From Branchiostoma lanceolatum (taxonomy: Eukaryota; Chordata; Leptocardii; Amphioxiformes; Branchiostomatidae), in contig NC_089724.1 of NCBI RefSeq assembly GCF_035083965.1, positions 16,796,410 through 16,860,409 on the forward strand: a stretch of DNA of 64,000 nucleotides, given 5' to 3'. The notes beneath the pieces are model-generated. The model did no database searches. It had not been told where the DNA came from and saw only the letters and a list, made by a program, of their open reading frames with translations. Shown here in pieces: positions 1 through 11,379 of the stretch. Position 1 is the first letter of the stretch. Each line of letters begins with the position of its first letter. Position numbers and translations under genes: made by a program.

Positions 1-194
1 ACGAAGCCCTCAGACTGTTCCAATAAGGGACGGAGAGTTTTTGTCCTCGTCGCCTTCTAATGCATGCTTATCGAAGTTTTCAGACAGTGTTCTGAATACG
101 TTAGTCTGTCAAGTTTGCATTTCTAGCGGTATTACTGATGTTGCATCTAGCACATATCCCTAAATACCCCGTTTTCGAAAAATCCCGAATTTAA

Positions 195-352
195 GTACCC
201 CACGAATTTATGTTACCCAACGTTAAGTGCCTTTCCCAAGGGCACAACGTCGGGGCGCATGTTCAGACATGTCTGGGGGCAGGCCGGGTTCGAACTGGGG
301 TCCCCTTGTTTGACAGTCGGGTGTTCTATCCATTACGCCACACGGCCACTGT
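195..352 (-). repeat. tRNA-derived SINE, 5' head
   Basis: Read on the minus strand this begins with a tRNA-like segment: an A-box-like stretch (GTGTGGCGTAATGGATAGAA) and a B-box (CAGTTCGAACCC) at tRNA spacing. It is followed by the SINE body motif CCTTGGGAAAGGCACTTAAC. The same body motif recurs near 47.5 and 59.0 kb, so this is a dispersed Pol III-type SINE rather than a tRNA gene: the anticodon arm does not pair well and the element continues past the acceptor end. Confidence 0.75.
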
Positions 353-1393
353 ATGTACAGACTTTTGAACAAACTGGCGTGGGCACTACTATTTACATTT
401 ATTGTTATGATATATTACAATGACATAACAGCTATCGATGACATTTTTTCATAAATGATAATCTATCTTTATTCTAGATCTCTTTTACAGACAAAGAGTT
501 TTGATATGAAGTACCCGATCAGGCTCATTACAAACAGATGAAACAAGAGTTCCGTGTTTGCTGCCGGGAGCACCGATTGATCGATCCGTATGTATGTCCT
601 ATATCTAAAAGCTGGATTGCCAGAGGTAATTGGAAAATGAACAAATCAAATTAGACATTACAAATCTAATGATGATGACAAGAAGTCCATCGGACTCATC
701 CACTGCTGGTCATTCATTAACCAATCGATATCTAGTTCAAATGGTACATACAGGCTTACTGTCATACAAATGTATTCCCGCAGAGCAAATATTAGTCTAC
801 ACTGATTGGTGTATTTTACTGGACCAATCAACATCCACATGAAGACGTTGTCACCCTTAGTCGATTGGGCGTCAGAAGGATGACGGCTGAGACACAACAA
901 TTGCGACCTTTTATTCAAAAGTCTTCATCAGAATGTTATTCAAAAGTCTTCATCCTTAGTTGCAGTTCTACTTAATTTCGCTAAACAATAGTGGCGTCAT
1001 TTAGTATCGCAGTGAGTTGGAGAGGAAGCTTGACACTTGATTCTATGGATAACATCTTCTGGACACCTCAAAACTGATGCAAGTGCGCGAGAAGTGATGA
1101 CGAAGGTCATATGAATAATTGAATGCAGACTTCACGATGGTACAATAAACAATGAATCCTTTATCTTGTTCTTTCACCAGGAGGTCGCTGTAACAAACGT
1201 TCAGCAATGCAAGGGGCTCCCCGAGCGGCCAAGGTTATATTGCACCACACACCTTGCAGCATTGAGAGGGAAAATGCATCTATAGAGATAGACAAACAAA
1301 AACACAGCTGCGGTTTTTCAACCACTTCCTTTTTTTTTTATCTATGCTAATAGCCATAACCTCAGCTTAGCAGCAGAGCTGAATAAATGTTCA
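353..1393. other. No gene seen
   Basis: AT-rich intergenic sequence. Short open frames on both strands near 630-918 overlap each other, lack recognisable motifs and have no splice signals in phase. I see no feature I can support here. Confidence 0.6.
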
Positions 1394-2095
1394 TTACACA
1401 GGGCGCTGACGAGTGGCGCTGAGGTAGGCGTTAACTTTACATTTAAAGTTCTGTGAGTCCTTGATGTTTACAATGTCCTGTGGGAGGCTGTTCCACAGCT
1501 TTACTGTAGCAGGGATGAAAGTTCCTTTGTGCCAGGAGGAGGATGACTTGACAGGTTCTAGGGCTGCACTGTGTTGGGATGTGGACAGGCCGCGGAGTTT
1601 CTCGTAGGGCTCAGGTAGCAGGTTGTTCAGTAGAGTTGGTGCGTTTTGGTAGTACATTCTGTGTAGCAGTGTGAGGGCTCCAACATTTCTCCGCTGTTCT
1701 AGGGGCTGGATCTGGATGCTGTGCAGTGAGTCCTGTGGTAAGTCGATGATCTTGGTCGCCCTTCTCTGTATGGCGTCTAGCGAGCTAAGGGTTGTGGCGC
1801 AGGCTCCCATCCATACAGTTGCAGCATATTCCATTGACGATCTAACCATGCTTTTGTAAATATTTGCTCTCTGTTTAGGACTTAGGTATGGGGAGACTCT
1901 TCTTAGTAGGCCTAGTCGTCTTCCAGCATCAGCTGACATTTTGTCTATGTGGTGAGACCATGTCAGGTTTCTTCTGATTGTAAGACCTAGTAGTTCAACT
2001 TCTTCCACGTCGGAGAGGACAGTGTCCATGAAGTTGATGACAGGGTGGTTGCCTTCTACGTCGACGTCCTTCAGGTTGCTGACTGTCAAACTCAC
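1394..2095 (-). pseudogene. LINE reverse transcriptase, C-terminal fragment (5'-truncated)
   Basis: An open frame of about 230 codons reads as the thumb and post-RT region of a CR1/Jockey-like non-LTR retrotransposon ORF2. Diagnostic stretches are VELLGLTIRRNLTWSHHIDK (the LGV.id..L.w..Hi signature), YAATVWMGACATTLSSLDAI, QRRATKII and LWNSLPQDIV. The catalytic palm with the YxDD box is missing, so the copy is 5'-truncated as LINEs usually are. The frame runs on upstream to 2257, but residues before VSLTVSNLKD look unrelated and are probably flank. A tail resembling an A+T-rich LINE 3' end follows at about 1375-1393. It cannot mobilise itself. Confidence 0.85.
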
Positions 2096-3109
2096 AAAAT
2101 TTGAATTGAAATTTGGATGCATTAACCCTTCAGAGCCCCAATGAATGTGACAATTTACAGAAACTGTATACTCAGCCACTTCTAAAGGTAAGATAAGAAG
2201 GAAGCATATCGTTGGACTTGATATCCCATTGTTTTGTGTGACATTTTGCAATTTCACTGTCTTTTTTCGACTTTTGGAGGCGGCCGGGAGCGGTACTGCA
2301 GGTTAGGCTTTGATAGGGCATGTAGTGTCGACGTGTAAAATGACAATTAAGGGACACCCTGCTATCAACAAGGATCCCTCATTATAATGCATATGATTCA
2401 TAAATGTCAAAAAGCAGACAACTCAGATACAATGTACCAGAATTTGTATTTTCATATCATCATGCAATGCAGCCATTAGATACAAACGTATGATAAAAAA
2501 CAGCACTCATTTTTAGCTGTTAAATACTATTCTGCATGTATATACTGTGTATATAGTAAATATGATAATAGGATGCCTCAGCAAATTTATAACACTTGCA
2601 AGCTTAGTTGACAGGTTATCATGTTAAACCATGTAAAAGACTGACTCTGGCACAGCTATTTCCCATACATGTAATACATATGAGTTCTGAAATGTAGCAT
2701 ATTAAAACAGTTGTCATATATCCAAGTTACACTGATTATTTTTGCATTAGTCAAGTCAGTTCAAGACCTTCCAGCATGCTTTGTGTATTTGGATATATAT
2801 ATTCTAATGTCAAACTATGAATACAAAACAAAACTATACATATCATATAATGTTATACATATATACATATAATCTTTCCTCACCATTTCACTTCAAGTCT
2901 TTGGAAGCATCAAGATTCCTTGGCATCTTCTCAAAAAAGTTACTTCAGTCGGTTCTTTCATCACTTTAATAACATAAAAAATAGTACTCTTGTTCCATGA
3001 AAGCAAATTCAACAAGAGTCTTAGGACCCAAAATCTCCATGAAACTTTGTTTTTTATTAAACCAGTTCCCCCCGTTCTATATCACTCAATGGTATGACCC
3101 CCACCTGTC
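2096..3109. other. No gene seen
   Basis: AT-rich, with scattered short ATATAC runs. No open frame with recognisable content, no conserved splice-framed exon and no RNA gene seen. Confidence 0.55.
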
Positions 3110-3840
3110 GGGGGCCCAGGAGAAGTGACCCACTTTCGCTATTAATAGCTACTAACATCTGTTAGTAGTGTCACAATATGCAATGGACAACACTGCAAAT
3201 ATAGATTTTCCTCATTACTTATGCAAATTAAGTCCAATTTGCTTGCATAATTTGCAGTTCATTTTATACATCTCTGTCTAAGCTACCTGCATAGTAAATA
3301 ACATGAAAATCCGTCGCTTCTTTCTTCAGTTATTCTCCTTAAAAGATTTTGACAACTACGCCATTGCAGTTCCAGTAACACATACCAGGGGGCCCAAAAT
3401 TGACCTTGACTTTTCTCCTCTCGACACCTACCCACATACCAAATATCATTACAATCCATCTACACGTTCTATAGTTATGCTGATTTTACGCATCCGGTGA
3501 CACGAACATACACACACGGTGACACAAACATGCACACGCGCACACACACGCAAACACACTAACTTTGCAAGATTTGCACTACAGTGTGTACATTTCTGTC
3601 CAACCTACCTGCGTACCAAATAACATGAAAATCTGTTGTTCCTTTCTTCAGTTATTCTCCTTTAGAACATTTTTACAAATCGGCCATTGCAGTTCCAGTG
3701 ACACATACAAGGGGGCCCAAAATCGACCTTGACCTTTCTCCTCCCAGCACATACCCACATACCAACTATCATTACAATCCATCTACACGTTCTACAGTTA
3801 TGCTGATTTTAAGCATCCGGTGACACAAACACCAAACGCA
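3110..3840 (-). repeat. Dispersed repeat with an internal duplication
   Basis: Two blocks, about 3300-3500 and 3620-3830, are close copies. Both contain AGTTATTCTCCTT, GGGGGCCCAAAAT and CACCTACCCACATACC-type stretches and end in GCATCCGGTGACAC. The reverse complement of the whole region, including the CTATATTTGCAGTG stretch near 3195, matches 20.05-20.64 kb. It is therefore a genomic repeat family in opposite orientations at the two places. No coding potential is recognised. Confidence 0.7.
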
Positions 3841-4085
3841 CGCAAAACAGTATCTCCATGAAAAAGCCTTTTTTCATGGAGATAATCAGTATCTGAATCC
3901 ATAAAGCATACATAGTTGCAGCTTGGTTGCAGGTAGCCATTATATTCAAAAGCCTGCACCAGATCATCAAACAAAAATAGTGCATACACAAGCTTGAATA
4001 GATGATGGTTTGATAGATGAAATGAGTGTCATCAGGCATAATGGGTTTGTATTCCAAATGTTACACCGACTAGATCGGTAGCTCG

Positions 4086-4178
4086 GTAGCCATCCGCGGA
4101 CCAAATGTCTGGAACAGCCTACCGCCAGACACACGTACGGCTCCGAATCTGACTTCCTTTAAGAGACTCTTGAAGTAA
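4086..4178 (+). pseudogene. LINE ORF2 C-terminal remnant
   Basis: A 30-codon frame ending in TAA reads VAIRGPNVWNSLPPDTRTAP then NLTSFKRLLK. This is the standard last segment of many CR1/L2-type ORF2 proteins (GPxxWNSLPxxxRxAxSLxxFKxxLK). Only the tail survives. It directly abuts the composite repeat that starts at 4183, so the repeat may have inserted at the LINE 3' end. Confidence 0.7.
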
Positions 4179-4182
4179 CGGA

Positions 4183-6235
4183 AATTACACTTACGTACAC
4201 ATAGACAATACAAGGAGAAAGCTAGGCGGTTTGGGGCATGTGATGTCTTTAATCTGTGAAACTGCTCTGTGGTAGAGGCTTATAATGGTTGTACAGAGAC
4301 ATCAACGGCCAAAGACTGTGGTCTTGGCGGTCACAACACAAACTGTAATGTATTACGTACAGTGTTGGTAAGTTTAAACAATTTTATGAGTTCTTAAGAT
4401 ACAAGTTGAGATTGGAGCAAGGGCGGGATGGTGGTAACATTGCAGGGGAGGCGAGCCGGCCGCACGAGGCGGCGGATTTCGCGTTGTGAGCATGGCACGA
4501 GCGGAGGTCAGAGGTCGCTTCCTCCAGCGTAATTCCCTACGATTGGTCCAGACCAATCCTACTATAATTACACTTACGTACACATAGACAATACAAGGAG
4601 AAAGCTAGGCGGTTTGGGGCATGTGATGTCTTTAATCTGTGAAACTGCTCTGTGGTAGAGGCTTATAATGGTTGTACAGAGACATCAACGGCCAAGCCGA
4701 GGGTAGTGAGGGCCCCAAACCGCGTAGCGGAAAAGTAGTTAGTTGTAGTGGTACTGGTAGTGCTGAATCTAAATTAGGAGGTAGCTGGATATTCAAGTTC
4801 ATAAAAAAGTGTCCAAGGCTGGTGAAGAACGCGCCGCAGGACGTCACCGGCCGGGCACTGTCGAACAGCGTAGAGACAAACCGGAAAGGGTACGTCGGCG
4901 TGAGTCTCTCACTTAGTACGGTGAAGTGGGCCGTGGGCGGGTACTGGGGGTCTTCGGCACGCAGCTGGAGCTGATCTTGATGAACTGTCAATCTGGCTGT
5001 GCTAAACTACTCTAATCTACTCTACTCTACTGGAAAGAGTCAAGAGTTTCGGGTGTGCGTAGTAATCCAGGCTGATGACGATCTCGCTGCAGGACGCTGC
5101 CGCGGACTCCGAGTCGGACCGGAAGGTTAAGTCGCATCGACGTGGAGTGGGGAGCCTTCAGTACGCTGCTGTAGATGCACACCGCATTCTTGTAGACCGT
5201 GTAGGTACGGGTGGAAAGGGAGAAGGGCGTGCGATGAGGAATTACCGCTCGTGGAAGCTCGTGGATAAGTTGTTAGGTTCGCGAGAAGAAACATGGCTGC
5301 TCAAATCACGGGCCGGAGTCTCGCGAGACCCCGCCTCAAGGGCGGGAAGTGAGTGAGGGAGGGGGGCTGTCGGTCCGATCGTTGTAGACTCTCTGTAAAA
5401 TTGTGGGGCGGCAACCCGCAGGTTTCTTGGCAGGTTCGTGTGCCTCGGCAGTTGGGAAACATCGCACGGTGGTTGAGAGGCTTGATGAAGGCTCAGAATG
5501 TATATGTCGGGGAAACTCACACGGGGCAGGCGGGTGTGCAGTCCCAGGCTGGTGGAGAAAACTCGCTGCAGAAAGCCGCCACAGATTACGAACAGTGTAG
5601 AGACAGCAGGAATCAGTCTTCGGGTGAAACTCTAGCTTAGAACTGCGAATCCAGGTGGACAACGTTACTGGGAGTCCCCGCACGTTACTGTGGTTGCACA
5701 CCGCGGCCCTGCGTTAACGAGGGGGGCTGTCGTTCCGGTCGCTGTGGACTCACTGTCTCTGTGGACGTTATGGGCAGGCAGGAACGGGTGTGCGGTCCCA
5801 GGCTGGTGAAGAAAACTCGCTGCAGGACGTCGCCAAAGATTACGAACAGTGTAGAGACTCAGGGTCGGGAGGAGCTCTAGCTTTAATAGAACTGCGAATC
5901 CAGGTGGGCAACGTCACTGGGAGCCCATACACGCTGCTGTAGTGCACACCGCGGCCCTGCTGTCTGAGTCGGCGTCGGGCCCAACGAGGACGGCAACCCG
6001 CGAGTTTCTTGGCAGATTCGTGTGCCTCGGGAGTTGGGGAGCGCCGCACGGTAGGTTGAAATGCTTCATGAAAGCTCGAGAGGGGAAAGGCTTCCGACGG
6101 AACATTGCAGGGGAGGCGAGCCGGCCGCACGAGGCGGCGGATTTCGCGTTGTGAGCATGGCACGAGCGGAGGTCAGAGGTCGCTTCCTCCAGCGTAATTC
6201 CCTACGATTGGTCCAGACCAATCCTACTATAATTA
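4183..6235. repeat. Composite GC-rich repeat, two tandem copies sharing both ends
   Basis: A 130-bp block at 4183-4312 recurs identically, as far as read, at 4566-4695. A 135-bp block at 4436-4570 recurs at 6101-6235. This gives two head-to-tail elements with the same left end (AATTACACTTACGTACACAT) and right end (CCAGACCAATCCTACTATAA): a short one (4183-4570) and a long one (4566-6235). The interior of the long copy contains degenerate subrepeats, for example GATTACGAACAGTGTAGAGAC at 5584 and 5839 and CACACCGCGGCCCTGC at 5697 and 5945. It is GC-rich against AT-rich flanks. I cannot assign a transposon class; open frames inside overlap on both strands and look spurious. Confidence 0.7.
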
Positions 6236-6568
6236 ACTAAACGAACGGACACGGACCATGAACCAGCTTTCACCCTACTATATGTTGTATGTTGTAGAAA
6301 TTGTATATTGTTGTACCATAAATACGTAATGATATATGTTGATAGAGTTATTAGGACTCAAATGACTGTGTATCTCTGTTATATTGTATCTGACCCTTAC
6401 CTCTTCCCTCATGACCTCAATGAAAAGCGGCCTGCGTGCCGATTTGAGCTTATCATGAATAAACAAAGGTTCAAACCAAACCAAACCTTTATACAGGATG
6501 ACCAAGGTTGGCATGTACCTGTGAAATTTTCTTTTAGCTATTAATTTGTAACTTTGGGGGCCATGATC
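6236..6568. other. 3' flank of the two-TM gene
   Basis: No gene seen. Sequence between the composite repeat and the stop codon of the minus-strand two-TM gene. It would contain that gene's 3' UTR, but I do not see a clear minus-strand AATAAA close to the stop. Confidence 0.4.
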
Positions 6569-8512
6569 TTACACAGCATTAGGGTTTCCAGGGGTAGGGA
6601 AACCATTTGGGTTCCCAGGGGTAGGGAAACTATTGGGGTTCCCAGGGGTAGGGAAACCACTGGGGTTCCCAGGGGTAGGGAAATCATTGGGATTCCCAGG
6701 GGTAGGGAAACCACTGGGGTTCCCATGGGTAGGGAAACTATTGGAGTTCCCAGGGGTAGGGAAACCACTGGGGTTCCCAGGGGTAGGGAAACTATTGGGA
6801 TTCCCAGGGGTAGGGAAACCACTGGGGTTCCCAGGGGTAGGGAAACTATTGGGGTTCCCAGGGGTAGGGAAACCACTGGGGTTCCCATGGGTAGGGAAAC
6901 TATTGGAGTTCCCAGGGGTAGGGAAACCACTGGGGTTCCCAGGGGTAGGGAAACCATTTGGGTTCCCAGGGGTAGGGGGACCATTTGGGTTCCCAGGGGT
7001 AGGGAAACCATTTGGGTTCCCAGGGGTAGGGGGACCATTTGGGTTCCCAGGGGTAGGGAAACCATTTGGGTTCCCAGGGGTAGGGGAACCATTTGGGTTC
7101 CCAGGGGTAGGGATACCACTGGGGTTCCCAGGGGTAGGGAAACCACTGGGGTTCCCATGGGTAGGGAAACTATTGGAGTTCCCAGGGGTAAGGAAACCAT
7201 TGGGATTCCCAGGGGTAGGGTTGGGACTACCAGCTATTGGCATGACATTGACAGTGTCCTTGTGCAGACCAGGTAAGGATGGGGGCTGCTCGATGGCGAC
7301 GACTTCATGCGCGGGGCCACCGTGAACCGCGGCCGCAGCAGCCATTTGCCTGCGACGGTAGCGCCGGGCCACCACTTGACCAACCATGTTCAGGTACTCC
7401 TGCTTGCTTTCTTCGCTGGCTTTAGGTTTGTAGACCGTGACGAAGATGGCCAGTCCCAGAAACACCGCAGACAGCGCGACCAGCGCCCACGGCCACAACT
7501 CCTCTGTAAGTCCCTGGAAGAGAATTGTGGGGAAGTTTCAGGTGTTAACTTCAGGTAAGTGTCAGACCTCTGCAAGTAGAAGAACCCAACATATTTAACA
7601 AGAAGAGTATGGGTGAACCGGTTTGGTTGGCTGAAAGCACTAGTGGTAACAAAGCCATGGTGCACTACTACTATAGCCACTTGAAAAGGCGTCACACTTC
7701 ACCTCAGCTGAGGACCACTGCCTTACCCATCATAGTCATACATGAAAACCGTTTTTAATTGGAGTATAACAAAATGAAAAAGGTATAGAAAGACTAGACA
7801 ATAACTTTTTAAACTACCACCTTACCAAGACCTAGACAAAGGAAGAAAAACAGAAAAAGGATGTGTCAAGCTGCCCACTACAAGTTACATGTCCGCGTCC
7901 TCCCACCGACCCACTCCTGCCAACTTGACACATCAAAATAAACCATCTGACTTCAACACAGAACAACTCACTGCAATTACGAATACAACAATGTCAGCTA
8001 GACTTTTAGGTTGCAGTGAGTTCAGAAGCAAACGTGCTGCCCGCACTCTGGCCCAGTGTACCCACGACAGGTTACTGTTCTACATTTACATCACTTTGGT
8101 AACACCATGTTGAAATTTTGATTTCATTTCCAGTTGGATTCTGACAATACACCAGATGTTGTGGCATTGTAATCATGCTAAATCCTTCATAAGGCCAGAG
8201 GAAGTAAATTTTATGGATGACAACAGCGCGCGCATTGATTTTCGCCTAATTTTGAAATAAAAGACAACAATGTTTTTACCCTTTGGCAACGGGCAATATA
8301 CAGAAAATGGGGCAATATGTTTCAAATGTCTGTCAGTTCCATTGCAAAAAAGATTCCAGATGCCGTAACAAATATGTAATTGCTGTGCCATTATCATCAA
8401 CAACGTGTAATCCGATGTGTATTTCTTGAATGCAGTGAAGTCCTAACAAATCCGATAACAGGGTCAGATGAAGTAACTAATGTTGCCCGGTTTGACTAGA
8501 CCAATGTCTAGC

Positions 8513-8583
<71 letters not shown>

Positions 8584-11379
8584 TGAGGACAGAATAAAAA
8601 GACGAGAGATTTCTGAGGCACGGAAATTCATGCAGACAGTCAGGACAGCAATAGCAGAGAGAATTTCAGTTGAGACGAAGTGAGCAGAGCCAGCAGTATT
8701 TAGTCACAGCCAGTCTGCTGCATGACTCATGATCATGAGACTCCAGTGCCCAATGTACGGGAAACCTTGTCTCGGCGTTCTTGATGTGCTACACAAACCC
8801 GGATCTATACAATGTATGTAGAATGATTTAAATGTTGACATCAGTGTTAGTTACTGTTTTACTGAATACATATAAACCAATATATATACCAATAAACCAA
8901 TATATACTAATAAACCAATAAACCAATAAACCAATATATACCAATAAACCGATAAACCAATAAACCAATATATACCAATATATACCAATAAACCAATAAA
9001 CCATAAACATGGATAAAAAAACTTGTAGGTTGTAATACCATGTTTTATCGCTTCAATTCTTCTTATATGCTTTATGGTATTCAAGTTTGAAAATGTAGAT
9101 ATCTTGTTTTTTTTGACCGCCTTGTTTTTTTTCGCCCGCGCGTACTAAATTTGGAGTCTGCAGAGGATGTCATCCAAAAAAATTTACTTGCTATGGCCTA
9201 AATATAGTATGAAATCTACTAAGTACTAGTCATACAAGGGCAAGCATTTAACTATGTATAAAATGAAGCTGTCAATCAAAACTCCAAATACCTAATGTAA
9301 CTTGGGCAGACTGGAAAATCAAAGCACAGAAATTATACTCCAATGTTAGGAACAAATGTAAATGATGTTATTCTCAAGGTTGCCCGTACTGGGAAGAAAT
9401 CTGATATGTTAACAAATCGTCCTGTTCTAGTTCGTTTCAAGAAGTACAATGACAAGTTACATGTTCTATACAACTCAAAAATGTTAGCTAATCGAAAAGT
9501 CTTATTAGAGCAACCTACAACGTCCTATGAGATACCCGACTTGAAGTTGGAATATGTTCTTCTCAACTACTGCAAAATGCTACTTTGTGTCCCAAGGAGT
9601 TCTGTAAACGCCGCAATAAGAGGCGAACTAGGAATGTTTCCATTGTATATTGACACCCAAACACAACTTATCAAATACTGGCTTAGACTACATAACTTAC
9701 CCAATGATAGAATTGTCAAGAAAGCGTATGATGCTGCAGTAGAACAAGAACTAGACTGGATTGTTCATGTTCAAGATATTTTGTGCAGGCATGGTTTCCG
9801 AAATATATGGCTAAACCCTGCGGTTGATGCTAAACATTTTAGTAACATATTCAAAGAACGTTTAAAAGATACATTTCTCTCTGGTTGGCGACAAGAAATT
9901 AGGAGCTGCAGTAAACTAAAAACCTATTCACAAGTCAAAACTGACTTCACGTTGGAAAACTACCTTTCATCAATTCGTAATAAATCCTTTATAGTTAACA
10001 TTACAAAATTAAGAATCAGTTCTCACTGTTTAGAAATAGAAAAAGGCCGATACCATAATATACCAGCCAACCAGAGACTATGTCCTTCATGTCAAAATAG
10101 AATTGAAGATGAATATCATTTCTTAATGACATGCCCCGCATATACTGTAGATAGACGAAAATTAATGGATATGATCTCATGTAAATTCAGTAAACCCTTG
10201 CCAAAGGCAAACATAGACATGTTCAATCTACTTATGTCATGTCCCGACACCACATCTACGTACTTAGGCCAATACATATGTAGCGCTTTACAAAAGAGAG
10301 AATGTATTTTAACAAACCGAAACGTTTAACATATATCATATCATTACGCCATTTACGTTCATATATTCTTGTGATTATAGTTTTCAGAATAGAATAGAAT
10401 AGACTAATTTAGTACCCATTGTATTGATTGTGCCATGTACAATTGTCGAGCAATAAAGTTCATTCATTCATTCATTCATTCAATAACTACCTCATTTGCA
10501 TAACCAGCAAGAAAATGCTGTAAGTATGGGTAATTGAGGTGACGTGGTTAAACTTACTGGAACCTGATGCATTACTAGAAAACAACAATATATAGATTAT
10601 AAATATATCTTACCGTTGTTAGGAAGATGACAGCCACACACATGACGGCGAGGAAGACCACCCAGGCCAGGTACCGGAGCCACGCCCACCCAACCGACCT
10701 GCCCACCACCTCGGGGAGTTTGATAGCTCGGCCGTCTGCCACGAACAGGAAACTGTACATTCAAGTAAAAAAGTACAATTAATGTTCGTCAACATGGGTT
10801 TAGCTAAGGCCTACAAAAAAGGTCTAAAACTTTGCACTGACTTTCAATACCTTGCAAATAATCAGTTTTTGAGGGGGTACATGTTTTTTTTCAGTTAGTT
10901 TATGGCAATAATGAATAGAATAGAGAGGAACCTAGCCTTTTAGATGGCATACTGGACCCTCTCTCCGTAGCCAACTCCCTTAGCATACTATTCACTCTAT
11001 ATGGCCAATGTCTACTATTTTTCGAGTCATCCGCGGAGCCTGGTAGAGGCCAAGTGAAACCTTCTTCGAAAACACAGCGAGCGAGCGCGACAGAAGACAA
11101 ATGGTCACAATGATTACATAACTGATTAGGGGGAGGGGGCGGTCTAACAACTTTTACAGACAGTCATGTAGTGAACAAAAAAAGGCATAAAGGCTACCTC
11201 TCTTCGGGGGCACACGGCATGAAGTTGAAGTGGTAGAATTTGGTTCGCACGAACATCTCCTGCTCCTCTACGGTGAAGTAGTCGCAGGCCCCGAACAACC
11301 GTGTACCGAATATGCACACAAACGGCATGTTAGCATGCAGACAGGGACGAGTCTCCGAGTTGGAATATTTATAAACAAC
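6569..11379 (-). CDS. Two-transmembrane-segment protein with minisatellite-encoded tail (3' part of gene)
   Basis: Three exons join in phase: 11198-11379, 10614-10752 and 6569-7513 (stop at 6571-6569). Junctions are GAGAG/gtagcc, ttgaatgtacag/TTTCC, ACAACG/gtaag and cttccag/GGACTT. The first junction splits a codon as AG+T and the second is phase 0. The first exon carries a Cys/aromatic-rich ectodomain piece (GACDYFTVEEQEMFVRTKFY) and begins at a weaker acceptor (tgtctgtag). Exon two supplies a hydrophobic helix (LRYLAWVVFLAVMCVAVIFL). Exon three opens with a second helix (WPWALVALSAVFLGLAIFVT), then a basic stretch (RRYRRR), then about 24 copies of a Pro/Gly/Asn nonapeptide (FPTPGNPNG type) to the stop. 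The topology suggests a hairpin or multi-pass membrane protein with a cytoplasmic tail. I do not recognise the family. Upstream exons are not identified; a LINE lies in the second intron. Confidence 0.65.
6575..7225 (-). repeat. 27-bp coding minisatellite
   Basis: About 24 head-to-tail copies of a 27-bp unit (plus strand GGGTTCCCAGGGGTAGGGAA plus 7 variable bases). Because 27 is a multiple of 3 every copy keeps frame, giving the nonapeptide tail of the two-TM protein on the minus strand and spurious long open frames on other frames and on the plus strand. Variant units are ordered in blocks, including higher-order pairs near 6960-7110, suggesting unequal exchange. Copy number is probably polymorphic. 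Confidence 0.92.
8511..8584. repeat. (CTGT)n microsatellite
   Basis: An uninterrupted tetranucleotide tract, roughly 18 units, within the intron of the two-TM gene. Confidence 0.95.
8872..9004. repeat. AT-rich minisatellite (AAACCAAT/ATATACCAAT)
   Basis: A mosaic of two short words, AAACCAAT and ATATACCAAT, repeated irregularly over about 130 bp. Non-coding; the hydrophobic open frames on its reverse strand are repeat artefacts. Confidence 0.85.
9343..10486 (+). pseudogene. Internally deleted LINE: ORF1-like start fused in frame to ORF2 C-terminus
   Basis: A 328-codon open frame (9343-10329) whose first about 60 residues resemble the RRM-like domain of a LINE ORF1 (VARTGKKSDMLTNRPVLVRF then KKYNDKLHVLY). 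From about residue 68 it becomes the distal part of a reverse transcriptase ORF2 (AIRGELGMFPLYID, IKYWLRL, LEIEKGRYHNIPANQRLCPS). A zinc-knuckle-like C-x2-C-x8-H-x4-C set (CPSCQNRIEDEYHFLMTCP) matches the zf-RVT domain seen after LINE RTs. The endonuclease and RT palm are absent, so the element is an internal-deletion derivative. The 3' end CGAGCAATAAAG is followed by (TTCA)n at 10461-10486, a typical LINE tail. It sits in an intron of the two-TM gene in the opposite orientation. Confidence 0.75.

Larger units (their letters stand above)
7514..9342. other. Intron of the two-TM gene, with simple repeats
   Basis: This lies inside the large intron between 7514 and 10613. It contains a (CTGT)n tract at 8511-8584 and an AAACCAATATATACCAAT-type minisatellite at about 8872-9004. 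No additional exon with matching phase was recognised. Confidence 0.55.

Noticed and set aside
195-352. A functional tRNA gene
   Set aside because: A- and B-boxes are present, but the cloverleaf is poor and the sequence continues into the SINE body shared with other loci.
630-918. Two opposite overlapping short frames
   Set aside because: No homology, splice signals or codon bias support either.
4374-6163. Several 60-120-codon frames in the GC-rich composite repeat
   Set aside because: They overlap on both strands, share no known domain and follow from high GC content; repeated ends show it is a repeat.
6575-7225. CRISPR-like regular repeat array
   Set aside because: Units are contiguous with no unique spacers, and the context is a eukaryotic gene; it is a coding minisatellite.
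6554-7325. Plus-strand Gly/Arg/Glu- and Gly/Phe/Pro-rich open frames of 230-240 codons, and a third minus-strand frame
   Set aside because: By-products of the 27-bp minisatellite. Only the minus-strand frame fused to the membrane helices has splice and topology support.
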